Counted from the stretch's first letter, positions 1 through 8,153 are shown. The stretch: DNA of 64,000 nucleotides from Actinomadura sp. NBRC 104412 (GCF_030269515.1 NZ_BSTM01000001.1:434001-498000), one strand, 5' to 3'. Notes: generated by a model not told the origin, from the sequence alone. Program-made: numbers and translations.

Positions 1-617
1 CGCCGACACCACCGCCGACGCCTCCGCCGACCCCTCCGCCGACACCATCGACGACCCCTCCGCCGACCCCTCCGCCGACGCCGTGGACCACGCATTCGCC
101 TGTAGCGCCCCCACGGCCGTACGGTTCCCGCGCGATCCGGCTGCTCACCATGCTGATCGCCGGGCTGCTGCCGGTGGCGCTGGTGGCGTGGGGTTTATCG
201 CGTTCCCCCGCCATGTTCAAGGACATCCAGCGGAGCCTGGACGAGCGCAGTAAGACGCCCGCCAAGGCGGGCACCCCGACCGCGGTGGCGAGCGTCGGCA
301 CGTTCTTCATCGGCACGTGGCGCGGCAGGCTCACCGAGGAGGACGGCACCGAGTACGTGGGCGTCTTGAAGATCCACAAGGGCAGGACCGGTCAGAAGGT
401 CGGCACGTCCCACTACGTCGAGCCCAACTGCCTGGGCGAGCTACGGCTGGTCAGCGCGACCTCCACCAGGCTGCGGTTGAAGCAGGACACCGTTCGCGGG
501 CTGCACGTCTGCCCCGGTGGCTTCATCACGCTGACCCGCAAGAGCGGCGCGCTCGACTACTCATGGGACGGCCAACTGGGCACCCCCGCCAAGGGCCGCC
601 TGAAGCGCATCGACTGA
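1..617 (+). CDS. C-terminal part of a membrane-anchored protein, possibly a Ser/Thr kinase sensor region (5' partial)
   Basis: The reading frame is open from base 3 and enters from outside the window. The visible protein begins with about 35 residues of PTPPPTPP repeats, has one hydrophobic segment (LLTMLIAGLLPVALVAWGL, nucleotides about 140-200), and ends in a roughly 110-residue domain with a GTWRGRLTEEDG start and two cysteines. A Pro/Thr linker, one membrane span and a small external GTW...-type beta domain are common at the C-terminus of actinobacterial Ser/Thr protein kinases, so a kinase is the most likely whole protein, but no catalytic domain is visible. The ATG at 150 lies inside the membrane segment and is unlikely to be a true start. 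The gene ends against a convergent hairpin. Confidence 0.6.
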   Translation, partial: PTPPPTPPPTPPPTPSTTPPPTPPPTPWTTHSPVAPPRPYGSRAIRLLTMLIAGLLPVALVAWGLSRSPAMFKDIQRSLDERSKTPAKAGTPTAVASVGTFFIGTWRGRLTEEDGTEYVGVLKIHKGRTGQKVGTSHYVEPNCLGELRLVSATSTRLRLKQDTVRGLHVCPGGFITLTRKSGALDYSWDGQLGTPAKGRLKRID

Positions 618-618
618 C

Positions 619-633
619 CACCGGCTCCCGGTG
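619..633. terminator. Short hairpin between convergent genes
   Basis: CACCGG-CTC-CCGGTG forms a perfect 6-bp stem in the 17-bp gap between two convergent stop codons. There is no T-run, so a terminator role is inferred from position. Confidence 0.4.
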
Positions 634-634
634 C

Positions 635-877
635 TCACCCGCCCGACTTGAACTCGGCGATGTCCTGGCCCATCGCGATCTCCTCGCCGTCCTCGACGAG
701 GAACCTGGTGAGGGTCCCGGCGGCCTCGGCCTTCAGCTCGTTGAAGGTCTTCATCACCTCGACCAGGCAGATCGTCTGACCGGCCGCCACCTCGGCGCCC
801 TCCTCGACGAACGGGTCGGCGTCCGGCGCGGGACGGCGGTAGAAGACACCGGGCATCGTCGCCTTGATCGTTTCCAT
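635..877 (-). CDS. Biotin carboxyl carrier protein (biotinyl/lipoyl domain)
   Basis: An 80-residue protein that is a single biotinyl domain. The biotin attachment site reads EVMKTFN, with the lysine in the usual place of the EAMKM motif, and the surrounding TICLVEVMK and the terminal EDGEEIAMGQDIAEF are typical of AccB-type carriers. The ATG at 877 has a good GAGGAGA ribosome site 4 bases upstream. It is the last gene of a leftward group with the pxpC-like and pxpB-like genes, which together look like the carboxyltransferase part of a biotin-dependent enzyme. No biotin carboxylase (AccC) subunit is in the window, so the carboxyl donor must come from elsewhere. Confidence 0.9.
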   Translation of the reverse strand: METIKATMPGVFYRRPAPDADPFVEEGAEVAAGQTICLVEVMKTFNELKAEAAGTLTRFLVEDGEEIAMGQDIAEFKSGG

Positions 878-903
878 GGGTTCTCCTCGCGGCGTTCGGG
901 TGG

Positions 904-1890
904 TCACGCGGTCAGGACGGCGCGCACCCCGGCGAGGCGGCGGGCGCGGTCGCGCCGCGCGGCCAGCGCCTCGTCCAGGCCGACCGGGACGAACGACACC
1001 CGGTCCCCCGTCTTGGCCTGCGCGATCCGGTCCCGGTCCACCGAGATGACCGTGCCGATGGTGGCGTAGCCGCCGCCGGTCACCGCGTCGTTGAGCAGGA
1101 CGATCGGCTCGTCCCCGCCCGGCACCTGGATCGAGCCGACGGGGTAGCCGAGGTCCACCACGTTCGCCGGGTCGCCGCCCGCGCCGAACGGCTGCTCGCG
1201 CTCGACGAAGTCCAGCGTGCCGCCGCGCAGCCGGTAGCCGACGCGGTCGGCGTCCTTGGTGACCTTCCAGATCGTGCCGAGGAAGGAGTCGAGCGCCGCC
1301 TCGGTGAGCCGGTACGAGCACAGCCCGACCACCGTCCGCAACGGCATGACCTCGGGGAACTCGGGCCGCAGTGGTCCCGGCACCGACGCGCCCACGGGAG
1401 GTCCGGGCGCGTCGGTGCCGGCCTTGCCGACCGGGAGCCGGTCCCCGTCGGCGAGCTTGCGTCCCTCGAACCCGCCCAGGCCGGTGAGGGTGTAGGTGGA
1501 ACGCGAGCCGAGCTTCTCCGGGACGTCGATGCCGCCGCTCACCGCGATGTAGAGCCGCGCCCCCGCCGTGATCATCGAGAACGACAGGACGTCACCGGCG
1601 CGCACCGCCAGCGTCCGCCAGGACGGCACCACCTCCCCGTTCACCGCGACCGGCGCTTCGGCGCCGGTGACCGCGACCAGCCGGTCGTCGGTGAACTCCA
1701 GTTCCGGGCCGATGTAGGTGGCCTCCAGCGCCGCCGCCCCGTCCGGGTTGCCCACCAGCAGGTTCGCGACCCGGTAGGAGTACTGGTCCATCGCCCCGGA
1801 GGGCGGCATGCCGATCTCGTAGTACCCGTCACGCCCCGTGTCCTGGACCGTGGTGTAGAGACCGCCCTTGCGCACCAGGATCGTGCTCAT
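904..1890 (-). CDS. pxpC: Biotin-dependent carboxyltransferase family protein, PxpC/KipA-like (copy 1)
   Basis: A 328-residue AHS2-domain protein, the second half of the KipI/KipA (PxpB/PxpC) pair that acts with PxpA in ATP-dependent 5-oxoproline hydrolysis, or as a carboxyltransferase in urea-amidolyase-like enzymes. Diagnostic stretches are TVQDTGRDGYYEIGMPPSGA near the start and GYPVGSIQVPGGDEPIVLL towards the end. The ATG at 1890 overlaps the stop of the pxpB-like gene (ATGA), indicating translational coupling, and the biotin carrier follows 26 bp later. The attached carrier suggests this pair is a biotin-dependent carboxyltransferase rather than the oxoprolinase partner, but sequence alone cannot decide. 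Confidence 0.85.
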   Translation of the reverse strand: MSTILVRKGGLYTTVQDTGRDGYYEIGMPPSGAMDQYSYRVANLLVGNPDGAAALEATYIGPELEFTDDRLVAVTGAEAPVAVNGEVVPSWRTLAVRAGDVLSFSMITAGARLYIAVSGGIDVPEKLGSRSTYTLTGLGGFEGRKLADGDRLPVGKAGTDAPGPPVGASVPGPLRPEFPEVMPLRTVVGLCSYRLTEAALDSFLGTIWKVTKDADRVGYRLRGGTLDFVEREQPFGAGGDPANVVDLGYPVGSIQVPGGDEPIVLLNDAVTGGGYATIGTVISVDRDRIAQAKTGDRVSFVPVGLDEALAARRDRARRLAGVRAVLTA

Positions 1891-2798
1891 CCGTACAGCA
1901 CCTCCAGCAGGTCGCTGGTGACCGCGTCCGGGTCGCCCAGGAACTCGGCGGGACGGAACTCGTACTCGCGGATGCGGTACCGGAACGTGCCGTCCTCCAC
2001 CTCGCTCCTGATCCGGTCGAACTCGTTCCGGTCGATCGAGCGGTAACGGAAGATGTCGCCCGCCCGCGGGAACACGATGCCGTCCTGGAAGTCGGGCAGG
2101 CGCTGCGCGACGTCGAGGACGGGCGCGGGCGCGATGCCGAAGAGCTGGTAGCCGCCCGCGCCCCGGACGGGGTAGACGACCGAGAACGCGCCGCCGAACC
2201 CGAACGCCCGCTCCGGCGTGTCGGTGCGGGGACGCACGTACTTGGGCACCTCGATCTGCCGTTCCCTGGGCACCATCTGGTAGCAGAACGGCAGGCCGGG
2301 GACGAACCCGAGCATGGTCACGAAGTACGGCGCGCCGGACAGGGCGTCGATCAGCTCCGGCACCCCGGCGTACCCGTTGATCCGGGCGGCGTACTCCAGG
2401 TCGGTGGCGCCGGGGTCCTGGTGGCGGTCGCGGAAGCGCATCAGCGTCTCCCGCGTCCACGGGTCGTCGTACAGGACGGGCACGTCCACGACGCGCGTCG
2501 GCAGCACCCGGTCGGAGGTGAGCGCGGTGGCCGACTCCTCCAGCGCGCGCAGCTCCTTCACCAGCTCGGCGGGGTGCAGCACGTCAGGGTCGACGCGGAT
2601 CATGTAGGAGGCGTTGGACGGGCAGATGTCGATGACGCCGTCCAGACCGCGCTCGCGCAGCGCCGCGGTGATCGTCATGGCCTTGATGTTGGCCTCCAGG
2701 CTCATCGCCTGGTCCATCTCGACGAAGACGAACTCGTCGCCTCCGTACTCGTAGCGCGCCGGCGGCAGCGCCAGCTCAGCCGTGTCCGTCCGGCTCAC
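1887..2798 (-). CDS. pxpB: 5-oxoprolinase subunit B / KipI-like allophanate hydrolase subunit 1 (copy 1)
   Basis: A 303-residue AHS1-domain protein with the family signatures GFVPGLPFCYQM, IEVPKYVRPRT and GGYQLFGIAP. PxpB works with PxpC and PxpA to open 5-oxoproline to glutamate using ATP. The GTG at 2798 is chosen as start because GAGG lies 8 bases upstream; an in-frame start further out (2873) would add a low-complexity stretch encoded by the GCATCCCGGC repeats and is unlikely. It is the first gene of a leftward three-gene unit (pxpB-pxpC-biotin carrier), divergent from pxpA. Confidence 0.85.
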   Translation of the reverse strand: MSRTDTAELALPPARYEYGGDEFVFVEMDQAMSLEANIKAMTITAALRERGLDGVIDICPSNASYMIRVDPDVLHPAELVKELRALEESATALTSDRVLPTRVVDVPVLYDDPWTRETLMRFRDRHQDPGATDLEYAARINGYAGVPELIDALSGAPYFVTMLGFVPGLPFCYQMVPRERQIEVPKYVRPRTDTPERAFGFGGAFSVVYPVRGAGGYQLFGIAPAPVLDVAQRLPDFQDGIVFPRAGDIFRYRSIDRNEFDRIRSEVEDGTFRYRIREYEFRPAEFLGDPDAVTSDLLEVLYG

Positions 2799-2810
2799 CC
2801 GCCACACCTC

Positions 2811-2844
2811 GCATCCCGGCATCCCGGCGTTTCGGCATCCCGGC
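2811..2844. repeat. Three short direct repeats of CATCCCGGC
   Basis: CATCCCGGC occurs at 2812-2820, 2820-2828 and 2836-2844, in the divergent region between pxpB copy 1 and pxpA. Function unknown. Confidence 0.5.
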
Positions 2845-2942
2845 GACTCGGCCGTCAGCCCGGTCCACCACACCCTGGCCGGACGGCGCGGGCCGGGCTA
2901 TTGGCCCGTTCGGACAGGTCGGCGCCGCCGGTTGGCCGACTT

Positions 2943-2953
2943 GGCGCATTGCC
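2943..2953. promoter_or_regulatory. Possible PucR-type operator upstream of pxpA
   Basis: GGCGCATTGCC, 31 bases before the pxpA ATG, matches 9 of 11 bases of GGCGCAATGGC found next to the start of the PucR-type regulator gene (6725-6735). A nearby CGGGC-TATTG-GCCCG inverted repeat adds a second candidate site. Inference only. Confidence 0.3.
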
Positions 2954-2983
2954 GGTGCCCGGCGCCCGTCCCACCGTGGACGC

Positions 2984-3751
2984 ATGAAGACCTTGATCGA
3001 CCTGAACGCCGACGCCGGCGAGAGCTTCGGCCGCTGGCGGCTGGGCGACGACGAGCATCTGCTGCCGCTGGTCAGCTCGGTGAACGTGGCGTGCGGCTGG
3101 CATGCGGGCGACCCGGCGACGATGCGGCGGTCGGTCGAGCTGGCCAAGGCGGGCGGGACGGCGCTCGGCGCCCATCCGGGGCTGCCCGACCTGGTCGGGT
3201 TCGGGCGCCGGCCCATGGCGCTGTCCCCGTCGGACGCCGCGGACGCCTGCCTCTACCAGTACGGGGCGCTGCGCGGCTTCGCCGACTCCCTGGGCGTCCC
3301 GATCACGCATGTGAAGCCGCACGGTTCGCTGTACGGGCTGACGATGCGCGACCCGGACGTGGCCGACGCCATCGCGGACGCGGTCGCCTCGCTGGGCGGC
3401 GACCTGATCACGGTGCTGCTCGCCGGGCCCACCGCCGATCGGGTCGCGGCGCGCGGCGTCCGCGTCGCCCGCGAGGCGTTCGCGGACCTGGAGTACGACG
3501 ACGAGGGCGAGATCATCATCGAGCCGGACCCCCGCGTCAAGGACGTCGCCGCCTGCGTGGACAAGGCGGTCGGCATCCTGAACGGCACCGTGACGACGGT
3601 CGGGGGCAAGCGGGTCGCGGTGGACGCCGACACGATCTGCGTCCACGGCGACCGCCCGAACGCGGTGGAGATCGCCACGGCCATCAGGGAGCGTTTCGCC
3701 GCGGAGGGCGTCACCATCGCGCCCATGGCCGAGGTGCTCAGCCGCCGCTGA
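2984..3751 (+). CDS. pxpA: 5-oxoprolinase subunit A (LamB/YcsF family)
   Basis: A 255-residue protein of full family length. PxpA binds 5-oxoproline and, with PxpB and PxpC, converts it to glutamate at the cost of ATP. Signature stretches seen: DLNADAGESFGRW at the N-terminus, NVACGWHAGDP, HVKPHGSLYG and ICVHGDRP near the end. It is transcribed opposite to both pxpBC pairs, is the only pxpA in the window, and its last 14 bases overlap the 3' end of pxpC copy 2. A motif shared with the PucR gene's upstream region lies in its promoter region. Confidence 0.93.
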   Translation: MKTLIDLNADAGESFGRWRLGDDEHLLPLVSSVNVACGWHAGDPATMRRSVELAKAGGTALGAHPGLPDLVGFGRRPMALSPSDAADACLYQYGALRGFADSLGVPITHVKPHGSLYGLTMRDPDVADAIADAVASLGGDLITVLLAGPTADRVAARGVRVAREAFADLEYDDEGEIIIEPDPRVKDVAACVDKAVGILNGTVTTVGGKRVAVDADTICVHGDRPNAVEIATAIRERFAAEGVTIAPMAEVLSRR

Positions 3752-4742
3752 CCACCCTTTCCAGGTTCGCCGGGTCGAGCATGAACTCGGCGTGCCGGTC
3801 CAGCGCCTCGGCCTGGCCGAGGTCCACCTCGCGGAACCGGACGGTGTCCCGGCCCGGGCACAGTTGCCCGACCTTCCACAGCGCCGCGTGCACGATCGTG
3901 GCGATCACCGTGAAGCCGCCCGAGGTGGCGCCGTCCGGGCCGAGGATCGTGGGCAGGTCGCCATTCACGATGATCCCGCCCACCGGGTAGCCGCCGTCCA
4001 GCACGTTGGACGGGTGCGCGCCCGCCACCCCGCCGTCCGGCCGCGTCCAGGTGAAGTGGTGCGGGTTGAGCCGGACGTAGAGCCGGTCGGAGTTGAGGTT
4101 GACCCGCCAGCGGGAGGTGACGAAGTCGCGCCAGTCGGAGGGCGTGAGGTAGCCGGGGACGGCGTGCGGGCCCCGCATCACCTCGATCTCCCAGTGCCGG
4201 TGGTAGCCGGGGCGCAACCCCTGCGGCAGCCGCAGCCTGGGTGTGCCCTCCACGTCGCACGCGCCCACGGGCACGGCGTCGCCGCGCACCAGCGCCCGCC
4301 CGTCCAGGCCGCCGAAGCCGGCGCCGGTGTGCAGGGCGCGGGATCCCAGCACCGGCGGGACGTCGATCCCGCCGGACACCGCCAGGTAGAGCCGGAACCC
4401 GGGGCCCTTCAGCGTGCCCGCGGCCAGTACGTCGCCCGGCCGCACGTCCACGGCCTCCCACATCGGCACCGGCGCACCGTTGATGGTGACCTCGGCGCCG
4501 TCCGCGCCGCACACCGCCACCCGCCCGCGCAGGTGCGCGCGGGCGGCGAACCGCCCCATCGGGATCTCCAGCGCCGCGTCGCCCGGGGCGTTGCCCACCA
4601 GCACGTTGGCCGCCCGGAACGCGAGATGGTCGACGGGTCCCGACGGGAAGATGCCCTTGGCCTGAAGGCCGATCCTGCCCGGATGGTCCTGGACGGTGGT
4701 CCGCACCCCGGGGTCAAGGATCTCCAGCACCGCGCCGGTCAC
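3738..4742 (-). CDS. pxpC: Biotin-dependent carboxyltransferase family protein, PxpC/KipA-like (copy 2)
   Basis: A 334-residue AHS2-domain protein. It has the family stretch TTVQDHPGRIGLQAKGI and a late GYPVGGIIVNGDLPTILGPD, which differs from the SIQVP...GGDEP form in copy 1, so the two copies are diverged paralogues and not a recent duplication. The GTG start at 4742 has GGAGG 6 bases upstream and lies 29 bases inside the preceding pxpB gene. It is the last gene of the pucR-pxpB-pxpC group. Either this pair or copy 1 could be the true oxoprolinase partner of PxpA; the absence of a biotin carrier here favours this pair. Confidence 0.83.
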   Translation of the reverse strand: MTGAVLEILDPGVRTTVQDHPGRIGLQAKGIFPSGPVDHLAFRAANVLVGNAPGDAALEIPMGRFAARAHLRGRVAVCGADGAEVTINGAPVPMWEAVDVRPGDVLAAGTLKGPGFRLYLAVSGGIDVPPVLGSRALHTGAGFGGLDGRALVRGDAVPVGACDVEGTPRLRLPQGLRPGYHRHWEIEVMRGPHAVPGYLTPSDWRDFVTSRWRVNLNSDRLYVRLNPHHFTWTRPDGGVAGAHPSNVLDGGYPVGGIIVNGDLPTILGPDGATSGGFTVIATIVHAALWKVGQLCPGRDTVRFREVDLGQAEALDRHAEFMLDPANLERVVSGG

Positions 4743-5571
4743 GCTCGTCCTCCACCTGGTAGCTGTAGCGGTCCTCCAGGGCCAGCCGCCGGATCTCCTC
4801 CAGCTCGTCCTCCTCCACCCGGGTGAACGACACCCGGTCGCCCGGGCCGATCAGGAACGGGTCGTCGCGGAACGCCCGGTTGCGGCCGAGGATGTCGTAG
4901 ATCGGCAGCGTCCGCCCGAACAGTTGGTAGCTGCCCGGCGCGTCCACCGGGAAGATCGCCACGCAGGGGCCGCCCATGCCGACCGCGCCCTCGGGCGTCC
5001 ACGTCCGCGCCGGGTTGTACTTGGGCACCGACAGCGCGGTCGGCGCGCGCATCGAGAACATGAACGGCAGTCCCGGCGCGAACCCGGTGAACGCCGTCCA
5101 CCACTCGGTGCCGAGGATCGCCTCGTACAGGGCCTCCCGGTCCGGCAGGCCGTTGTGCTCCACGATGTAGCCGATGTTGCCGCCGCTCCCGGTGTACGGG
5201 GCGTCCGCCCTGATCGTGGCGGCGTACCGTTCGATGGCGCGCCGGGTCGCGGAGTGGTCGAACGCGATCGGCAGGACGATCCGGCGGCTGCGCGTGGGCG
5301 GCGAGGACCCGCCGGGCACCCGGGCGTGCAGCTCCCGCAACCGCTCGATCAGCGCGTCCCTGCGGGTCCGCGCCGGATCGAACCGGACGAGGATGGACCG
5401 GAACCCGGGCGCGGCCTCCACCAGCCCCGGCGGCGGGTCGGCGGTCAGCGCGTCCAGCGCCCGCAGGACGAAGAAGTTGACCCGCAGGTCGAGTTCCTCG
5501 CCGTCGCCGTACTCGACCAGGACGTACCGGTCCCCGGCGGGCCGGTAGGCCGCAGCGGGACGCGCCGTCAT
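4714..5571 (-). CDS. pxpB: 5-oxoprolinase subunit B / KipI-like (copy 2)
   Basis: A 285-residue AHS1-domain protein with GFAPGLPFMFSM, LSVPKYNPARTWTPEG and GSYQLFGRTLP. The ATG at 5571 overlaps the stop codon of the upstream PucR regulator as ATGA, so translation of the enzyme is probably coupled to the regulator. The following pxpC overlaps its end by 29 bases. Role as for copy 1: half of the KipI/KipA heteromer. Confidence 0.85.
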   Translation of the reverse strand: MTARPAAAYRPAGDRYVLVEYGDGEELDLRVNFFVLRALDALTADPPPGLVEAAPGFRSILVRFDPARTRRDALIERLRELHARVPGGSSPPTRSRRIVLPIAFDHSATRRAIERYAATIRADAPYTGSGGNIGYIVEHNGLPDREALYEAILGTEWWTAFTGFAPGLPFMFSMRAPTALSVPKYNPARTWTPEGAVGMGGPCVAIFPVDAPGSYQLFGRTLPIYDILGRNRAFRDDPFLIGPGDRVSFTRVEEDELEEIRRLALEDRYSYQVEDERDRRGAGDP

Positions 5572-6710
5572 GCCTGCGCCTCCCTGAGCCGGAGCGCGAG
5601 CCACAGCTCGGCGCGCGCCGTGGGGTCGTCGAGGTCCGTGCCGAGCAGCTCGGTGATCCGGCCGAGCCGGTACCGCAGGGTGTGCCGGTGGATCCCGAGC
5701 GCGGTGGCGGACGCGTCGATGTGGCCGTTGTTGGCGAGGAACACCCGCAGCGTCGAGATCAGGTCGAGTCGGGACCGCCCGGCGTGCCGCTCCAGCGGTT
5801 CCAGCAGCGTGTCCGCCCAGCCCCGCGCGCCCGGCGTGTCGAGCTGGGCCAGCAGCCCGGCGGTGGCGACGTCCCTGGCCAGGACGAGCCGCCCCGGACC
5901 CGAGTCCTTGGCGCCGCTCAGGAACACCGACCGGGCGCGGCGCAGCCCGTCCGCGAGGCCGGTCAGCGGGACGCCCTCGGTGACGGCGCCACGCGAGCGC
6001 GGCACCTGGTGCAGCACCTCCTCAAGCGCCTGCGCGTCCCCCTCGGCGACCGGGATCAGCACCACCACGCTGTGCCGGTCGAACGGCACGACCAGCGCGC
6101 TGACCTGGCCGAGCGCCGGATGCCCCTCGGCCGCCCGCAGCAGGTCGGGCACGCGCGCCGGGTCGGTCCCCAGCATCGCCACCCGGAACGGCTCGGCCGG
6201 GAGCGCCACGCCCAGGGTCTGCGCCGTGGACTCGGCGAGCCCCGGATGCTCGCCCGCGGCCAGCCGCAGCACGGCCAGCCTGGCGCGGCGGTGCGCCGCC
6301 AGCGTCTCGTCCCGGAACGTCAGCTCCAGCGACAGCAGACCGGCGGCGCTGGTGAGGACGCCACGCTCGGCCGGGCTCAGCCGTTGCGGGCGCCCGGCGA
6401 CCAGATGTCCCGCCACGGTGCCGTCCCGCCTGATCGGCAGTACCGCCACCTGGTCGTTCCCCAGGTCGAGGTACGCGGTGTGCAGGGGCGATTGGAGACC
6501 GAGGCGTTCCACGTCCAGGCGGAGCCGCGCGGCGTGGCGGCGCGCCTCCGGCGGGGAGCAGTGCCATGCGGCGCGGGACTCGTCCAACACCAGGCACCAG
6601 CAGTCCAGCGCGCGGGCGAGCGCGTCCAGGACGGCACGTGTCCCACCCAATGACAACGCGGCCCCGATCAGCTCACGATGGGCGTCTAGGGACTCGGCAG
6701 CCACCCCCAC
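5568..6710 (-). CDS. PucR/CdaR-type helix-turn-helix regulator
   Basis: A 380-residue protein with a central GGDEF-like/PucR region and the characteristic C-terminal HTH (about residues 310-370: GHIDASATALGIHRHTLRYR followed by LGRITELLGTDL). This family usually responds to purines, amino acids or organic acids. The long GTG start at 6710 is used; a second GTG two codons in is equally possible. It is the first gene of an ATGA-coupled unit with pxpB and pxpC copy 2, so it most likely controls the 5-oxoproline genes and itself; a motif shared by its own upstream region and that of pxpA supports this. Confidence 0.85.
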   Translation of the reverse strand: MGVAAESLDAHRELIGAALSLGGTRAVLDALARALDCWCLVLDESRAAWHCSPPEARRHAARLRLDVERLGLQSPLHTAYLDLGNDQVAVLPIRRDGTVAGHLVAGRPQRLSPAERGVLTSAAGLLSLELTFRDETLAAHRRARLAVLRLAAGEHPGLAESTAQTLGVALPAEPFRVAMLGTDPARVPDLLRAAEGHPALGQVSALVVPFDRHSVVVLIPVAEGDAQALEEVLHQVPRSRGAVTEGVPLTGLADGLRRARSVFLSGAKDSGPGRLVLARDVATAGLLAQLDTPGARGWADTLLEPLERHAGRSRLDLISTLRVFLANNGHIDASATALGIHRHTLRYRLGRITELLGTDLDDPTARAELWLALRLREAQA

Positions 6711-6724
6711 AACCTAGAGCAATA

Positions 6725-6735
6725 GGCGCAATGGC
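6725..6735. promoter_or_regulatory. Possible autoregulatory site of the PucR-type regulator
   Basis: GGCGCAATGGC lies 15 bases before the PucR-type gene and resembles the element before pxpA (2943-2953). It is flanked by CAATA and by an AT-rich TATAAAT (6736-6742) that could serve a promoter on either strand of this divergent region. Confidence 0.3.
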
Positions 6736-6804
6736 TATAAATGCCTTCTACGCGCCGCCTTCTATGACGTTCCATGCGCCGTGCGGGAAGTGGAGTAGGG
6801 CGAT

Positions 6805-7992
6805 ATGCCACAGGTCAGCGCATTCTCGGCAGGGCAGTTGCTCCAGCTGGTCCGGCAGGGACAGGCCCGCACCCGCAGGGACCTCATGGAGCTCACCGGA
6901 ATGGCCAGGTCCACGGTCGCGCAGCGGGTCGATCAGCTCGTCACCGCCGGATACCTGAGGGAGGGCGGCGTGGACGTCTCCACCGGGGGGCGGCGTCCCA
7001 ACCTGCTGCGGATCGACGAGGGCTCGGCCGTGGTGCTGGCCGCGCACCTGGGCGCCACGCACGGCCGCGCCGCCGTCGTCGACCTGGCCGGTCGCACCCT
7101 TGCCGAGACCGCCGGCCGGCTCAACGTCGCCGACGGCGCGGAACCCACCCTGGCCTGGGCCGCGTCCCGGTTCCACACGCTGCTGGCCGAGGCGGGACGG
7201 TCGATGGCGGAGGTCTGCGGGGTCGGCATCGGTCTGCCCTGCCCGATCGACCGGCGGACCGGACGGGTGATCCCCACCCCGATCCTGGCGTCCTGGCGCG
7301 ACCTCGACGTCGTCTCGGCGCTGTCCGCCCGGTTCCCCGGGCCGGTCCTGGCCGACAACGACGCGAACATGATGGCGCTCGGCGAGTTCACCGCGATCGA
7401 CGACGACTCGTCGACCGTGGTGCTGGTCAAGGTGGGAACGGGCATCGGCGCCGGGATCGTCGAGGAGGGCCGGGTGCTGCACGGGGCGGGCGGGGCGGCG
7501 GGCGAGATCGGGCACATCAGGCTGCGCGGGCACGACGAGGTCGCCTGCGTGTGCGGGGCGCACGGCTGCCTGGCCGCCGTCGCGTCGGGCGCGGCGCTGG
7601 CCCGCGAGCTGGCCCGCACCGACCCTTCGGTACGGGAGACCGCCGACGTGGTCCGGCTGGTCAGGGCCGGGAACGCCGACGCGGTCCGGCTGACCCGCCA
7701 GGCCGGGCGGGTGCTCGGCGAGGTCCTGGCGACCCTGGTGAGCGTGACGAACCCCGGCGTGCTCGTCGTCTCCGGCGGGCTGGCCCGTACCGGGGAGCAT
7801 CTGCTCGCGGGCATTCGCGAGGTCGTCTACCAGGTCGCCCAGTACCGCTCCACCCGCGGTCTCCGCATCACCGAGGGCCTGCTCGGCGAGCGGGCCGGAG
7901 TGATCGGGGCCGCCTCCATGGTGATCGACCGGGTACTCGCCGCGGAGGCCGTGGACGCCCGCATCACCGCGGGCCGCCGGGCCCCGGGATAG
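6805..7992 (+). CDS. ROK family transcriptional regulator (NagC/Mlc-like)
   Basis: A 395-residue protein: N-terminal winged HTH (about residues 10-70; RRDLMELTGMARSTVAQRVD) followed by a ROK sugar-kinase-like domain with DNDANMMALGE and VKVGTGIGAGIV. The zinc motif reads CVCGAHGCLAA, keeping the cysteines of the ROK CxCGxxGCxE motif but with Ala in place of the usual Glu. Such proteins bind sugars or sugar phosphates and repress uptake or catabolic genes. The ATG at 6805 is preceded by GGAG. It lies directly upstream of the glucosylglycerate-type hydrolase on the same strand and is a candidate regulator of it. Confidence 0.88.
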   Translation: MPQVSAFSAGQLLQLVRQGQARTRRDLMELTGMARSTVAQRVDQLVTAGYLREGGVDVSTGGRRPNLLRIDEGSAVVLAAHLGATHGRAAVVDLAGRTLAETAGRLNVADGAEPTLAWAASRFHTLLAEAGRSMAEVCGVGIGLPCPIDRRTGRVIPTPILASWRDLDVVSALSARFPGPVLADNDANMMALGEFTAIDDDSSTVVLVKVGTGIGAGIVEEGRVLHGAGGAAGEIGHIRLRGHDEVACVCGAHGCLAAVASGAALARELARTDPSVRETADVVRLVRAGNADAVRLTRQAGRVLGEVLATLVSVTNPGVLVVSGGLARTGEHLLAGIREVVYQVAQYRSTRGLRITEGLLGERAGVIGAASMVIDRVLAAEAVDARITAGRRAPG

Positions 7993-8044
7993 CCCCGGTC
8001 ACCTGGCGATCGGGCCACTGCTGGAATATTTCACGGCCAGGTAT

Positions 8045-8071
8045 GTTACCTAGATGTTACGTACAGGTTAC
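8045..8071 (+). promoter_or_regulatory. Three GTTAC direct repeats at 11-bp period (GlnR-like box)
   Basis: GTTAC at 8045-8049, 8056-8060 and 8067-8071, separated by 6-bp spacers. One-helical-turn repeats of this type are bound by OmpR-class regulators; GTnAC-n6 is half of the published GlnR consensus (gTnAc-n6-GaAAc). The opposing GaAAc half-sites are not present, so the assignment is tentative. The site is about 90 bp upstream of the hydrolase start. Confidence 0.4.
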
Positions 8072-8120
8072 GGGCACTTGCCTTGCGGAGGTCTCGGACC
8101 CGCGAGACTATGTCCTGCGT

Positions 8121-8153
8121 CGCGGACGAAGTGTCCGTCCCCGCGGACGAAGT
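8121..8153 (+). repeat. Two 12-bp direct repeats in the hydrolase leader
   Basis: CGCGGACGAAGT at 8121-8132 and 8142-8153; the second copy runs into the AGGAG ribosome site of the next gene. A GTCTCG/CGAGAC hairpin lies just upstream. Possible mRNA-level control of the hydrolase; no known element recognised. Confidence 0.4.
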
